Assembly (NCBI GenBank): GCA_050948905.1
Contig: JBMNES010000001.1
Span: forward strand, 1,860,001 to 1,924,000
Source: DTKD01 sp050948905
Lineage (GTDB): Bacteria > Armatimonadota > UBA5829
Direction: 5' to 3'
Length of the DNA: 64,000 nt
Position numbers and translations under genes: made by a program. Below are positions 26,211 through 35,066 of the stretch, one piece after another. The notes below the pieces were generated by a model. The model was given only the letters and a program-made list of their open reading frames with translations. It was not told the origin of the DNA and searched no databases. How positions within the stretch are numbered: the stretch's first letter is position 1; each line of letters opens with the position of its first letter.

Positions 26211-26904
26211 GGTATTAGACCCAGGAGTCGCTGCGGTGTCATTGGCAGCGATATCGATGTCTGGAATAGGCATGTATGTATCCAGAGTAATGCTGCCCGC
26301 CAAAATGAAAAGGGCATACGTCAAATCTATAACGGCCCTTGCGGCTGCTGTTGAGACAAAAGACTCCGGCACAGTCGGCCACGCCCGGCGAATCGCCGAA
26401 CTTACTGTTAAGGTTGCTCGAATACTCGGCGTCGACGGAACTGAACTGGAAAGAATTGAGTATGCCGCTTTGCTTAGAGATATCGGCAAGGCCATCATCC
26501 CGCAGGCCATTCTCGCGAAAACCAGCCCGCTTACCCCGAAGGAATGGGAGACCGTAAAAGCGCATACCCTGTTAGGTGCAGATATGGTGGCCGAGGTTCC
26601 GTTTTTGGCGGATACCGCAGATTATGTGCGCCATCACCACGAGTGCTGGGATGGGAGCGGATATCCGGACAACCTCAAGGGCGAGCAGATTCCTCTCGGC
26701 AGTCGGATTCTTGCGGTTACATCCGACTACGATGCGATGACCTCACAGCGGCCGTATCATTCCAAGCCGATGAGTCTGCGCCGTGCCCTGGAAGAAATTC
26801 GGGCCGGCTCTGGCACCAAATACGACCCGATGGTAGTCGATGCGTTTCTACAGGTACTTGGAGAGGGGTTCGAGCCGGTACCGGAACTGGCCAGGGTAGC
26901 ATAA
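26200..26904 (+). CDS. HD-GYP domain protein with altered HD motif
   Basis: A 234-residue protein with one short N-terminal hydrophobic segment (about 7-29) and an HD-GYP domain. Upstream metal histidine H61 and the GYP motif HHECWDGSGYP (146-156) are kept, but the HD signature reads LLRDIGK, so the metal-binding His is Arg93. Cyclic-di-GMP hydrolysis is therefore doubtful; it may bind the ligand or modulate the upstream enzyme. The start ATG lies inside the upstream gene (11-base overlap), indicating coupled expression of the two. Confidence 0.88.
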   Translation: MLAEVLDPGVAAVSLAAISMSGIGMYVSRVMLPAKMKRAYVKSITALAAAVETKDSGTVGHARRIAELTVKVARILGVDGTELERIEYAALLRDIGKAIIPQAILAKTSPLTPKEWETVKAHTLLGADMVAEVPFLADTADYVRHHHECWDGSGYPDNLKGEQIPLGSRILAVTSDYDAMTSQRPYHSKPMSLRRALEEIRAGSGTKYDPMVVDAFLQVLGEGFEPVPELARVA

Positions 26905-26946
26905 AAATAGCCGGCCTATTCGCCCTTTCACCAACAAGGAGTTGGA

Positions 26947-28554
26947 ATGCTGCTTGATTCATCTGTATGGCGCCAAAGGATGTTACTGCTGGGGATACTG
27001 CTTATATCTGCAGCATTAAGGTTCTGGGGTCTGGGGTGGGGGCTGCCAGACTCGTTGCGTTCCTATTCCTATCATCCCGACGAATTTCTTATCCTCGGCG
27101 CGGTCGGTTCTGTGCTGGTAACGGGGTTGCCCAGGCTCTACAATTATCCATCCCTGTTTATTTACCTCGCATCTTTCGCTGTTGCGATTGCGGCGGCATT
27201 GGGGCTATCGCAGAGCCTGCACGATTTGTATCTCACCGCGCGTGTCGTAAGCGCACTAATGGGCGTCGCGGCGGTTTGGGTCGTATATTGGGCAGCAAAG
27301 CAGTGTTGGGGATTTTCACAGGGAATTATAGCGGCTGCAATTCTGTGCATCGCCCCATTGCACGTCCAGCATTCGCATTTCGCCACAGTCGATGTGTCGG
27401 CTACGGTGTTCGTTGCGGCCGCGCTGGGTTTCGCTTTGCAGGTGCTCAACAGAGGTTTATGGCGAGATTATCTTCTCTGCGGTGCTATGATTGGCCTTGC
27501 TGCGGGCACAAAATACAATGCGGGAATTGTAATTCTATCGCTGATTACGGCTCATTTTTATGGTCGCAGAGACCACAAAGCTGGTATCAGGAGGCTTCTA
27601 GCCGCAGTCGGAGTGGCCCTTGCAGCTTTTATAATCAGCACCCCGGCCGTCTTACTCACAACGCGAGAGTTTGTGCACGGGTTCACTTACGAGCTTCGAC
27701 ACGCAGCCTCCGGCCATGGGTTGGTCTTTGCGGCTACGGGTAACGGCTATCGCTATGCGTTCACATCATCACTATGGTACGGCCTGGGCCCTGGCCTCGT
27801 TGTATTGTTTGTGGCCTCGGTAGCCTACGCGATTATAAGAAACGACAAAAGAGCGCAAACGATTGGGACCTTCGCAGTTTTCTATTTGGTTTTGATATCT
27901 GAATCGCGAGTGAGGTTTGCAAGATACGCCCTGCCGCTCTTTCCGGTAATAGCTATGCTGGTCGCGTGGATGATCTGCGATATATGGGCCAGGCTCTCCA
28001 AACGCTGGCAATATGGGTTGGCAGGCGTGTGTGCTGTAATATTATTAGGCACAATGTTATACACACTTGCACTAGATCGCCTCTTCGTAGTCCCCGATCC
28101 CAGAAATCGTGCAGAGCAGTGGATAACTGCAAACATACCTAAAGGCAGCGGCATCGGCCTGATAGAGGTGCCGTGGTTCTACTCACCGCCTTATTCGGCC
28201 AACACGGGATTTGGAACATTGGCCCAGCGTGAACGGGAAATGCGCAAAGCCCCATATCATCTGGAACTGGCACGTCACAAGCAATATCGCACCAGAAAAT
28301 GGTGGGTTGTATCCGATTTCGAGGTCGACGATGCCATAAGAGCCGCCAGATACTCAGAATCTCTGACTTCCGAACAGCGAAAAGAAGTGCAGAGAATCGT
28401 CGACATTCAGCACCTCCTAAACCGCAACTACACCCGGCGCACGTTTCAAAGCAGGCTTAGTATTTTTGGCATAAGTTTTGGCTCGACGCGGTCACTGCCC
28501 CATGATATGCGCTACCCAGCGCCGACAATCTGTATATACGAGCGCAGGAAATGA
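26947..28554 (+). CDS. GT39-type (PMT/ArnT-like) membrane glycosyltransferase
   Basis: A 535-residue GT-C fold protein that should transfer sugars from polyprenyl phosphate donors to an acceptor outside the membrane. About a dozen helices are seen. The early loop YSYHPDEFLILGAV carries the catalytic-type aspartate of the PMT family. The ATG follows AAGGAG. Its stop overlaps the xerD start by four bases, an odd partnership that probably reflects only dense packing. Acceptor unknown. Confidence 0.85.
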   Translation: MLLDSSVWRQRMLLLGILLISAALRFWGLGWGLPDSLRSYSYHPDEFLILGAVGSVLVTGLPRLYNYPSLFIYLASFAVAIAAALGLSQSLHDLYLTARVVSALMGVAAVWVVYWAAKQCWGFSQGIIAAAILCIAPLHVQHSHFATVDVSATVFVAAALGFALQVLNRGLWRDYLLCGAMIGLAAGTKYNAGIVILSLITAHFYGRRDHKAGIRRLLAAVGVALAAFIISTPAVLLTTREFVHGFTYELRHAASGHGLVFAATGNGYRYAFTSSLWYGLGPGLVVLFVASVAYAIIRNDKRAQTIGTFAVFYLVLISESRVRFARYALPLFPVIAMLVAWMICDIWARLSKRWQYGLAGVCAVILLGTMLYTLALDRLFVVPDPRNRAEQWITANIPKGSGIGLIEVPWFYSPPYSANTGFGTLAQREREMRKAPYHLELARHKQYRTRKWWVVSDFEVDDAIRAARYSESLTSEQRKEVQRIVDIQHLLNRNYTRRTFQSRLSIFGISFGSTRSLPHDMRYPAPTICIYERRK

Positions 28555-29441
28555 TAGATAAACTTATACAAACATTCCTGGATTACGCGGCGGTAGAGCG
28601 CGGCCTGTCAAACAACACATTGGCGGCCTACGGTCGCGATTTGTCCCAGTTCGCCGAATATTTGGCGGAAATCGACATAACCGAGCCTGCTCGTATAGAC
28701 GAAGCGACGTTGCTTGGTTTCCAAAGCCGACTGGTCAATGCCGGGCTAAAATCAACAACAATGGCCCGAAAGCTCACCGCAGTAAGGTGTTTCATCAAAT
28801 ATTTGGTTTCAGAGGAGCTTGCCACCCAGTCCTGTCTTGCCGCTATTCCCGCGTCTCGTCCGACTCAGCAACTCCCCAAATTCCTATCCGTGGATGAAAT
28901 CTCTCGTCTGTTGCAGGCCCCCTCGGTTTCTGAAAATAATGGACTTCGGGATCGCGCTATGCTGGAGACCCTCTACGCGACCGGCCTGCGTGTATCCGAG
29001 TTGGTCAATTTGAAAACAGAAGACGTCAATCTCAAAATGGGGTTTGTGCGTTGCATAGGCAAAGGCAGCAAGGAGCGCGTGGTGCCCATCGGCGAAGTCG
29101 CAGGGCTGTTAATAGACAAATACATCCAGCACGCACGGGGAGAATATGCCAAATCAGAGAGATCAGAATATCTCTTCCTCAGTAGATTCGGCAAGCCGAT
29201 GTCGCGAGTGGCTTTTTGGAATATTATAAAAAAATACACAGTAGTAGCCGGCATAGACCGACCTATAAGCCCACACATGCTGCGCCACAGCTTCGCGACA
29301 CATCTGCTCGAGCGCGGCGCGGATTTGCGCAGCCTGCAGGAGATGCTCGGCCATTCGACTATTGCCATAACGGAAGTCTATACCCACGTCTCCCGCGACC
29401 ATTTAAGAGAGATATATAAGGAGAGCCATCCCAGGGCATGA
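28551..29441 (+). CDS. xerD: Tyrosine recombinase XerD/XerC
   Basis: A 296-residue site-specific recombinase that resolves chromosome dimers. The N-terminal SAM-like core-binding domain (FLDYAAVERGLSNNTLAAYG) is followed by the catalytic domain with R147 (GLRVSEL), a lysine near 171, H242 and R245 (HMLRHSFATH), H268 (LGHSTI) and nucleophile Y277 (EVYTHV). Length and motifs fit chromosomal Xer rather than an integrase. It overlaps deoB by four bases; a XerD-deoB pairing is common in several phyla. Confidence 0.94.
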   Translation: MIDKLIQTFLDYAAVERGLSNNTLAAYGRDLSQFAEYLAEIDITEPARIDEATLLGFQSRLVNAGLKSTTMARKLTAVRCFIKYLVSEELATQSCLAAIPASRPTQQLPKFLSVDEISRLLQAPSVSENNGLRDRAMLETLYATGLRVSELVNLKTEDVNLKMGFVRCIGKGSKERVVPIGEVAGLLIDKYIQHARGEYAKSERSEYLFLSRFGKPMSRVAFWNIIKKYTVVAGIDRPISPHMLRHSFATHLLERGADLRSLQEMLGHSTIAITEVYTHVSRDHLREIYKESHPRA

Positions 29442-30637
29442 CCATAACACGTGCAATAGTCGTTGTTTTAGACTCAGTGGGCATCGGTGAGTTGCCCGAC
29501 GCGGCAGATTACGGCGACTCCGGCGCCAATACGCTCGCTCATATCGCAGAATCCGTCGATTTTCTAGCTCTGCCTAATCTGGCAAACCTGGGTTTAGGCA
29601 ACATAATTCCAATATCCGGTGTAGGGCCGGTCAAATCCCCATCCAGTTGCTACGGTAAAATGGCGGAGTTATCCATCGGCAAAGACACCGCGGCCGGGCA
29701 TTGGGAACTGATGGGCGTCATCACCGATCGCCTGTTTCCCACCTACCCAAACGGCTTCCCAGACGAGATTATACATCAATTCGAGTCCGAAATTGGCCGA
29801 AAGACCCTCGGCAACAAGGCCGCATCCGGCACTGATATCATTAAAGAGCTTGGCGACGAACACGTGCGAACGGGCAAGCCGATAGTATATACATCGGTTG
29901 ACAGTGTATTCCAAATAGCTTGCCACGAAGAGGTTATCGCAGTCGAAGAACTCTATCAAATGTGCGAAATCGCCCGCTCGATGCTCGTTGCCCCGCACAA
30001 CATCCAACGCGTAATAGCGCGTCCGTTTATCGGATCATCCGGCAACTACACCCGCACGTCAGGCCGTCGTGACTACGCCCTGCCGCCTCACAAAGAGACG
30101 CTTCTCGATCTTATAACCAAATCCGGCGGCGAGGTGATAGCTATCGGCAAAATCGAGGATATCTTCTCAGGCCGCGGCATTACTGAGTCGATTCACACCA
30201 GCGGCAACCAGGACGGCATTAACGCTACCATATCTGCAATCAAAAGCGGCAGAGGCGACCTGATTTTTACCAACCTGGTCGACTTCGACTCGCTTTACGG
30301 CCATCGCAACGATATTGCAGGTTATGCCCACGCCTTAAACGACTTCGACCGCCAACTGCCGAAAATTATCTCCGCACTTCGAGAAGATGACGTTCTAATA
30401 ATCACAGCCGACCACGGTTGCGACCCCACCATCCCCGGCACCGACCACACACGTGAGTATGTGCCGGTAATTGCCTATGGTGAAAAGATAGCTGCTGGAA
30501 TAAATCTCGGAACCAGAGCCAGCTTTTGCGATCTGGCGACGACTTTATGCGAATTGCTGAATATAAAAGATCTCGGATGCGGGGAGAGTTTTGCTAATCT
30601 GCTGAAATCCGGCGACAATGTGGGTGATCTGGTATGA
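29438..30637 (+). CDS. deoB: Phosphopentomutase
   Basis: Interconverts (deoxy)ribose 1- and 5-phosphates in nucleoside salvage. A 399-residue alkaline phosphatase superfamily enzyme opening with AIVVVLDSVGIGELPDA, with the phosphate-accepting Thr in GKDTAAGHWELMG, and metal residues in LVDFDSLYGHRND and TADHGCDPT...TDHTREY. Start overlaps the xerD stop by four bases. It ends 23 bases before the 3' end of the opposing tRNA-Leu gene. Confidence 0.97.
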   Translation: MTITRAIVVVLDSVGIGELPDAADYGDSGANTLAHIAESVDFLALPNLANLGLGNIIPISGVGPVKSPSSCYGKMAELSIGKDTAAGHWELMGVITDRLFPTYPNGFPDEIIHQFESEIGRKTLGNKAASGTDIIKELGDEHVRTGKPIVYTSVDSVFQIACHEEVIAVEELYQMCEIARSMLVAPHNIQRVIARPFIGSSGNYTRTSGRRDYALPPHKETLLDLITKSGGEVIAIGKIEDIFSGRGITESIHTSGNQDGINATISAIKSGRGDLIFTNLVDFDSLYGHRNDIAGYAHALNDFDRQLPKIISALREDDVLIITADHGCDPTIPGTDHTREYVPVIAYGEKIAAGINLGTRASFCDLATTLCELLNIKDLGCGESFANLLKSGDNVGDLV

Positions 30638-30659
30638 GGAATTGCAGTTCAAAAGAGGT

Positions 30660-30745
30660 TGGTGCCGAAGGAGGGAGTTGAACCCTCATGTCCTTGCGGA
30701 CACGTGGTCCTGAACCACGCGCGTCTGCCATTCCGCCACTTCGGC
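30660..30745 (-). tRNA. tRNA-Leu (CAG anticodon)
   Basis: An 86-base class II tRNA on the minus strand. The acceptor stem is GCCGAAG/CTTCGGC with discriminator A and an encoded CCA. The anticodon loop TTCAGGA gives CAG (Leu). The long variable arm is TGTCC-GCAA-GGACA, and the T arm has GAGGGTTCAACTCCCTC. A consensus promoter lies upstream. Confidence 0.97.
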
Positions 30746-30764
30746 ACACTCAATAGCGAACCTA

Positions 30765-30794
30765 ATTATAACAGCATCGCTCTTACAGTGTCAA
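30765..30794 (-). promoter_or_regulatory. tRNA-Leu promoter
   Basis: On the minus strand TTGACA (30789-30794), an 18-base spacer and TATAAT (30765-30770), both hexamers perfect, 19 bases ahead of the tRNA 5' end. It is the strongest-looking promoter in the window. Confidence 0.85.
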
Positions 30795-30901
30795 CAAACA
30801 CGTCGATAGAAATAATTCTTTTCTACTTACGTTTCAGTGCATTATATGAGCAATCAGCGCATTCTGCGTTGACCTGCAAACATAAGAAAGAGGGTGGCTA
30901 A

Positions 30902-32167
30902 ATGAGGCTGTTTTGCACCGGCGATCTGCATATCGGCAGGCGCTCATCAAGTTCGCCAGATGACTCCAAAGAGCACTATTGCGCCGAGGCGTGGCTGCGG
31001 GCCGTAGATTCGGCGATCGAAGAAAAGGCCGATGTGGTTTTGCTCAGCGGCGACGTTATCAACAAGGACAACCAGTTTTTCGAAGCCGCTGGGCCATTGG
31101 AGGCCGGATTGAAGAAGCTGGCAGAGCAGAATATCCACGTCTGCACAGTAGCCGGCAATCACGATTTTTACGCGCTCCCGCAATTTCTTAAAGGGCAGAG
31201 TGGCGAATATATCCATCTGCTTGGAGAAGGCGGCCGGTGGGAGGACGTGACCATAGAGCGCAACGGCGAGAAGCTCCGCGTTTTCGGCTGGTCATTTCCC
31301 ACAGAGTGGCACGCACAAAATCCTCTCTCAGATCTGCAGGTTGATAGGTCGGGCATACCCACCGTCGGCCTGCTGCATTGCGACATCGATTCCTCTGACA
31401 CCAGATATGTGCCGGTGCCGCTTAGAGACCTCAAAAATCGAAACGAGATATGCTTCTGGCTCACAGGCCACATCCACGCTCCTAGATGCTATAACGACGC
31501 TGGCACACCAGTGCTAAATCCTGGCTCTCTACAGGCGATGGACCTAGGTGAGACCGGCGACCACGGCCCCTGGATGGTGGACATTAACGGTGGCCTAGTC
31601 TCAGAGCCGCGCCAGCTCAAAACCTCGACAGTAAAGTATTGCAGGTTCGATATTGATGTCACCGGTTGGGAAGCCGCAAAACTCAAAACTAAGATCATTA
31701 GTGAAATCCTTAACCGTTCTTCTGAGGCGAAGAAAGATACCGGCGCAAAAATAGTCTCCGCCAGGGTCAATATCACAGGTACTACCGATGCTCAGAATGA
31801 GATCAACGATATCAGATCACAGTTGAAGAATTCGCATCTATCCGACGTGCACATCGATAAGCTTAACATATCGGTTGCTCCTACCATTGATCTACACTCG
31901 CTGGCACAGGGCAAGGGAGCTAAGGCAGTAGCGGCGCGCCTGCTGCTCTCCATAGAGGGGGGCACTTTCGCTCAAGACCATCCTAAACTGCTGAAAGACG
32001 CTGAAAAGCAGATGATTAGTGCGTATAAGTCCACCGCTTATGAGTTGGTCAAGAAAGACATAACTGACAGCCCGGACGACGACCTGCCGAATCCGGCCGA
32101 TGCGATAGCGGTGATAAAAGCTCAGTGCCTGCAGTTGCTCAACAAAATGATGGAGGCAGATTCTTAA
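30902..32167 (+). CDS. SbcD/YhaO-like DNA repair metallophosphoesterase
   Basis: A 421-residue nuclease subunit of the Mre11/SbcD type. The phosphoesterase motifs are clear: FCTGDLHIG, VLLSGDVINKDN, VAGNHDFY, LLHCDID and LTGHIHAPRC. The C-terminal half lacks motifs and probably binds the partner ATPase. It begins an operon with the YhaN-like gene, spaced by one base. The organisation matches YhaO-YhaN of Bacillus more than SbcD-SbcC. Expected to trim or process DNA ends with its partner. Confidence 0.88.
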   Translation: MRLFCTGDLHIGRRSSSSPDDSKEHYCAEAWLRAVDSAIEEKADVVLLSGDVINKDNQFFEAAGPLEAGLKKLAEQNIHVCTVAGNHDFYALPQFLKGQSGEYIHLLGEGGRWEDVTIERNGEKLRVFGWSFPTEWHAQNPLSDLQVDRSGIPTVGLLHCDIDSSDTRYVPVPLRDLKNRNEICFWLTGHIHAPRCYNDAGTPVLNPGSLQAMDLGETGDHGPWMVDINGGLVSEPRQLKTSTVKYCRFDIDVTGWEAAKLKTKIISEILNRSSEAKKDTGAKIVSARVNITGTTDAQNEINDIRSQLKNSHLSDVHIDKLNISVAPTIDLHSLAQGKGAKAVAARLLLSIEGGTFAQDHPKLLKDAEKQMISAYKSTAYELVKKDITDSPDDDLPNPADAIAVIKAQCLQLLNKMMEADS

Positions 32168-32168
32168 A

Positions 32169-35018
32169 ATGAAGCTATGGTTTAAAGATCTGTTTGTAAA
32201 GAAAATGCCCGGATTTGAGGGCCGCGGCTTCAACGTGCAGAACTGCGATGCGGATATGAACCTGGTTTATGGCCGCAACGCTACGGGAAAAAGCACAGCA
32301 GCAAGAGCGATCCAGTCGTTGTTATGGCCCGCTACCGCAGGTAAGGGTGACCAGGTCGCTGGTAGATTCCTGCATAAAGACAACGAATACAGAGTGGAGC
32401 TTAAATCTGACAACGCGCAGTACGATATTAAGGGGCAATCCGTTGATTCTCCGGTCAATTGCAGCGCAGAGTTTCGTAAATGCTATTATCTGCTTCTCAA
32501 GGACCTCGCGACCGATGAGAAAGCGGACCACGCGACCGATAAGCACGCGGACCTTGCGCGGGAGGTCAGTAAGCAAATGGCTGGCGGCTATGATCTGCAG
32601 AAGATCGCCGGTGAACTTGGCCTCAAAGGAAATATTCCGAGTGCAAAAATCACTGAAAAGCAGGCTTTGGGTAAGGCGAATAACACTCTCGAAGGTGCTC
32701 GGAAATCACTCCAGGAAAATGTCAACGCTGCCAATCGGCTGGGCGATTTGCAGACTGAACTCAATGAAGCTGACGATGCTTCAAAACGCGAAGAGATTCT
32801 AGAAGCCGCCATTGATTATGCCCAAAACCGCGACACACTTGACGAAAAACAAAACGCAGTCGATTCCTTCGACCCGCGCATCCAAAAGTTGAAGGGAGAT
32901 GAGATTGATCGCATCGACGAGTTTAAGGCCGACCTGACAACTCAAAACGCAAAACTCGAAGAGGCCAGAGCGACTATCAAGCGTTGTTCTAATGATATCG
33001 TCCAAACCAACCTGCCCGACGACGGCGTGCCTGAGGGCGTGCTAAACGCCCTTGATGAGCGAGCGAGGTCACTAATAACTAAACAGGAGCGTATCAGCAC
33101 CCTCCAAGCTCAGTGCAACGCGGCTGTTGCTGCGGTTTCTGAGAGCCGCAGACACATAGGCGACGATGTCACCGATGAACAACTAGAAGAAATAACTGAG
33201 ACCGGAAATTGGTCACAGCAAAGTGAAGTAGCCAGGAAAGCTGGAGCGTGCCGGGCCGCGATAGACGCTTTCAAATCAATCGAGAATTGGCTTAGAAGCA
33301 AACTATCGAACCAGGCGAATAATGCTCCGACCGCCGAATCTCTCAATACGGGCATCATTAGGTTGCACGATTGGCTCGACAAGCCGACCAGGCGCTCTCT
33401 GTGGCTGCCCTCTATATTCGTAGTCTTGGCAGTATTTTCCGTGTTTCTTGCGATATGCGATCAGGTAGTGCCGGCCATCCTACTTGTAGCGCTCACTTCT
33501 ATCGTATCGATAATCGTATCGATAGTTGCTTTCTTCCTGCCAAAGCAGCCTCATAAGGAGTACAAAAACTCCGGTCTTCCGCAGCCTGATTCCTGGACGA
33601 ATAAGTCAGTCCTCGCCGTGCTCAACACTCTTCGCGAACAACTGCGTCTCGCCGAATACGACAGGGACTTGCAGGCAAAACTGAACGAGAACAAAAGCGC
33701 ACTTGATAAAGCGAAGGAAGAACAGGCAGCTATTGATGAGCAAATAGAAAAACTCCGAGAGAATCTAGGAGCAGCGCCCGGCACTGACGAAGCCAGCCTG
33801 TTGCTGTTGGCAGAAGCTATCAAAAACTGGCGTAACGCTCGCACTGAGCAACGCAAGGCTGAGGCTGCTCTGCAAACAGCGAAGAATGATTATAGTGTGC
33901 TTATCGACGAGATAAACGCCGCATCAAAGCCGTATACAACCGAGACTTGCACAGACTCCGAGAGCGCTAACGGAATGATTAAAGACCTCAAAGATCGCGC
34001 AACCAGATATCGAGATGCGCTCAGAGACCTGAAGCGTTCTGAGCAGGACGAAGCCGACGCGGTCGAAAAAATACAGCAGATCGAATCTAGAATCGATGAA
34101 CTATTCAACAACATCGAGGTTCAAAAAGACGACCTGCAAACCCTTTCACAGCTTCTAGAGTTGCTGAGCGACTATCGCAACTCTAGTAAAGAGAGAGACA
34201 AAGCTCAAACGAATGCGGAGACGTCGGCGAAAAAGCTCGGAAACCTGTGCGAATCATATCCAGTACAGCTTGAAACAGGCGACTGGTCTGCTGGCAGGGA
34301 CACAGAAGCTACAATCAAGCATCTCATGTCTCTACGCATAGACCAACTGGAAACGGAAAAGGACAATCAACACCGCGTGGCCAGCAGATACGGCGACATT
34401 CAAGAGGAAATTACCAAAATCAAAACGCTGATAGATCAGGACAAAAAGAGCCATAAATTGGAAGAGGCCCTGGCTCAGGTTATGGATGCGCGTTCCAATC
34501 TTCGAAAACAGCGCGATTCCACCTACGCGTCGTTGGTAGGCAGCGTTCTTGTAAATTATGTGGAAGAGAAGAGCAGGGAAGACGACCCGGAGGTCCTCAA
34601 ACGGGCCAATTATTACCTGAAGAAAGTCACTGACAATCGCTATGAACTTCTATTCGCCGACGGCAGATTCAGGGTCAGGGACGAATTTGAAAAGGATACC
34701 AGGGAAGTAGACGAACTCTCCGACGGCACTCGGGTTCAGCTTCTATTGTGCGTCCGGCTTGCTTTCGTTGAGCATTTGGAAGATGGTAAGAACATCAAGC
34801 TGCCTTTGCTCTTCGACGAAACCCTGGCATCCACCGACGATGAGCGCGCCCCTATGGTAGCCAGAACTATCGGCGAAATATGCAAACAGGGCAGACAGGT
34901 CTTCTACTTCACGGCACAACAGGATGAGATAGACAAGATAAGGGAAGCCGTCTCAGATGGTTTGGGCATCAACGTCAACGTCATCGACTTCGATGCAGTT
35001 GTCGGGGCTGCGAAGTAA
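32169..35018 (+). CDS. YhaN-like Rad50/SbcC-type ATPase with central membrane pair
   Basis: A 949-residue SMC-like ATPase, partner of the preceding nuclease. Walker A is in VYGRNATGKSTAARAI near residue 40. Long coiled coils occupy most of the middle. A pair of hydrophobic helices (about residues 410-457, from SIFVVLAVFSVFLAI onward) interrupts them, as in YhaN. The ABC signature is ELSDGTRVQL, and Walker B is LPLLFDETLASTDD near the C-terminus. No CxxC zinc hook is visible. A strong terminator follows, overlapping the convergent dinB. Confidence 0.9.
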   Translation: MKLWFKDLFVKKMPGFEGRGFNVQNCDADMNLVYGRNATGKSTAARAIQSLLWPATAGKGDQVAGRFLHKDNEYRVELKSDNAQYDIKGQSVDSPVNCSAEFRKCYYLLLKDLATDEKADHATDKHADLAREVSKQMAGGYDLQKIAGELGLKGNIPSAKITEKQALGKANNTLEGARKSLQENVNAANRLGDLQTELNEADDASKREEILEAAIDYAQNRDTLDEKQNAVDSFDPRIQKLKGDEIDRIDEFKADLTTQNAKLEEARATIKRCSNDIVQTNLPDDGVPEGVLNALDERARSLITKQERISTLQAQCNAAVAAVSESRRHIGDDVTDEQLEEITETGNWSQQSEVARKAGACRAAIDAFKSIENWLRSKLSNQANNAPTAESLNTGIIRLHDWLDKPTRRSLWLPSIFVVLAVFSVFLAICDQVVPAILLVALTSIVSIIVSIVAFFLPKQPHKEYKNSGLPQPDSWTNKSVLAVLNTLREQLRLAEYDRDLQAKLNENKSALDKAKEEQAAIDEQIEKLRENLGAAPGTDEASLLLLAEAIKNWRNARTEQRKAEAALQTAKNDYSVLIDEINAASKPYTTETCTDSESANGMIKDLKDRATRYRDALRDLKRSEQDEADAVEKIQQIESRIDELFNNIEVQKDDLQTLSQLLELLSDYRNSSKERDKAQTNAETSAKKLGNLCESYPVQLETGDWSAGRDTEATIKHLMSLRIDQLETEKDNQHRVASRYGDIQEEITKIKTLIDQDKKSHKLEEALAQVMDARSNLRKQRDSTYASLVGSVLVNYVEEKSREDDPEVLKRANYYLKKVTDNRYELLFADGRFRVRDEFEKDTREVDELSDGTRVQLLLCVRLAFVEHLEDGKNIKLPLLFDETLASTDDERAPMVARTIGEICKQGRQVFYFTAQQDEIDKIREAVSDGLGINVNVIDFDAVVGAAK

Positions 35019-35021
35019 CGC

Positions 35022-35066
35022 CGTGCTACCACATCATCCCTTGAAAGTGATGTGGTCACGTTTTTT
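35022..35066 (+). terminator. Terminator of the yhaO-yhaN operon, inside the dinB 3' end
   Basis: CGTG-CT-ACCACATCA pairs with TGATGTGGT-CACG (9 + 4 bp with a two-base bulge), followed by TTTTTT at 35061-35066. The stem covers the stop and last codons of dinB on the other strand, so one sequence serves as coding DNA and terminator. Confidence 0.85.

Noticed and set aside
28551..29441. Tyrosine recombinase as an integrase of a mobile island
   Set aside because: Length, motifs and coupling to deoB fit chromosomal Xer; there are no phage or conjugation genes nearby.
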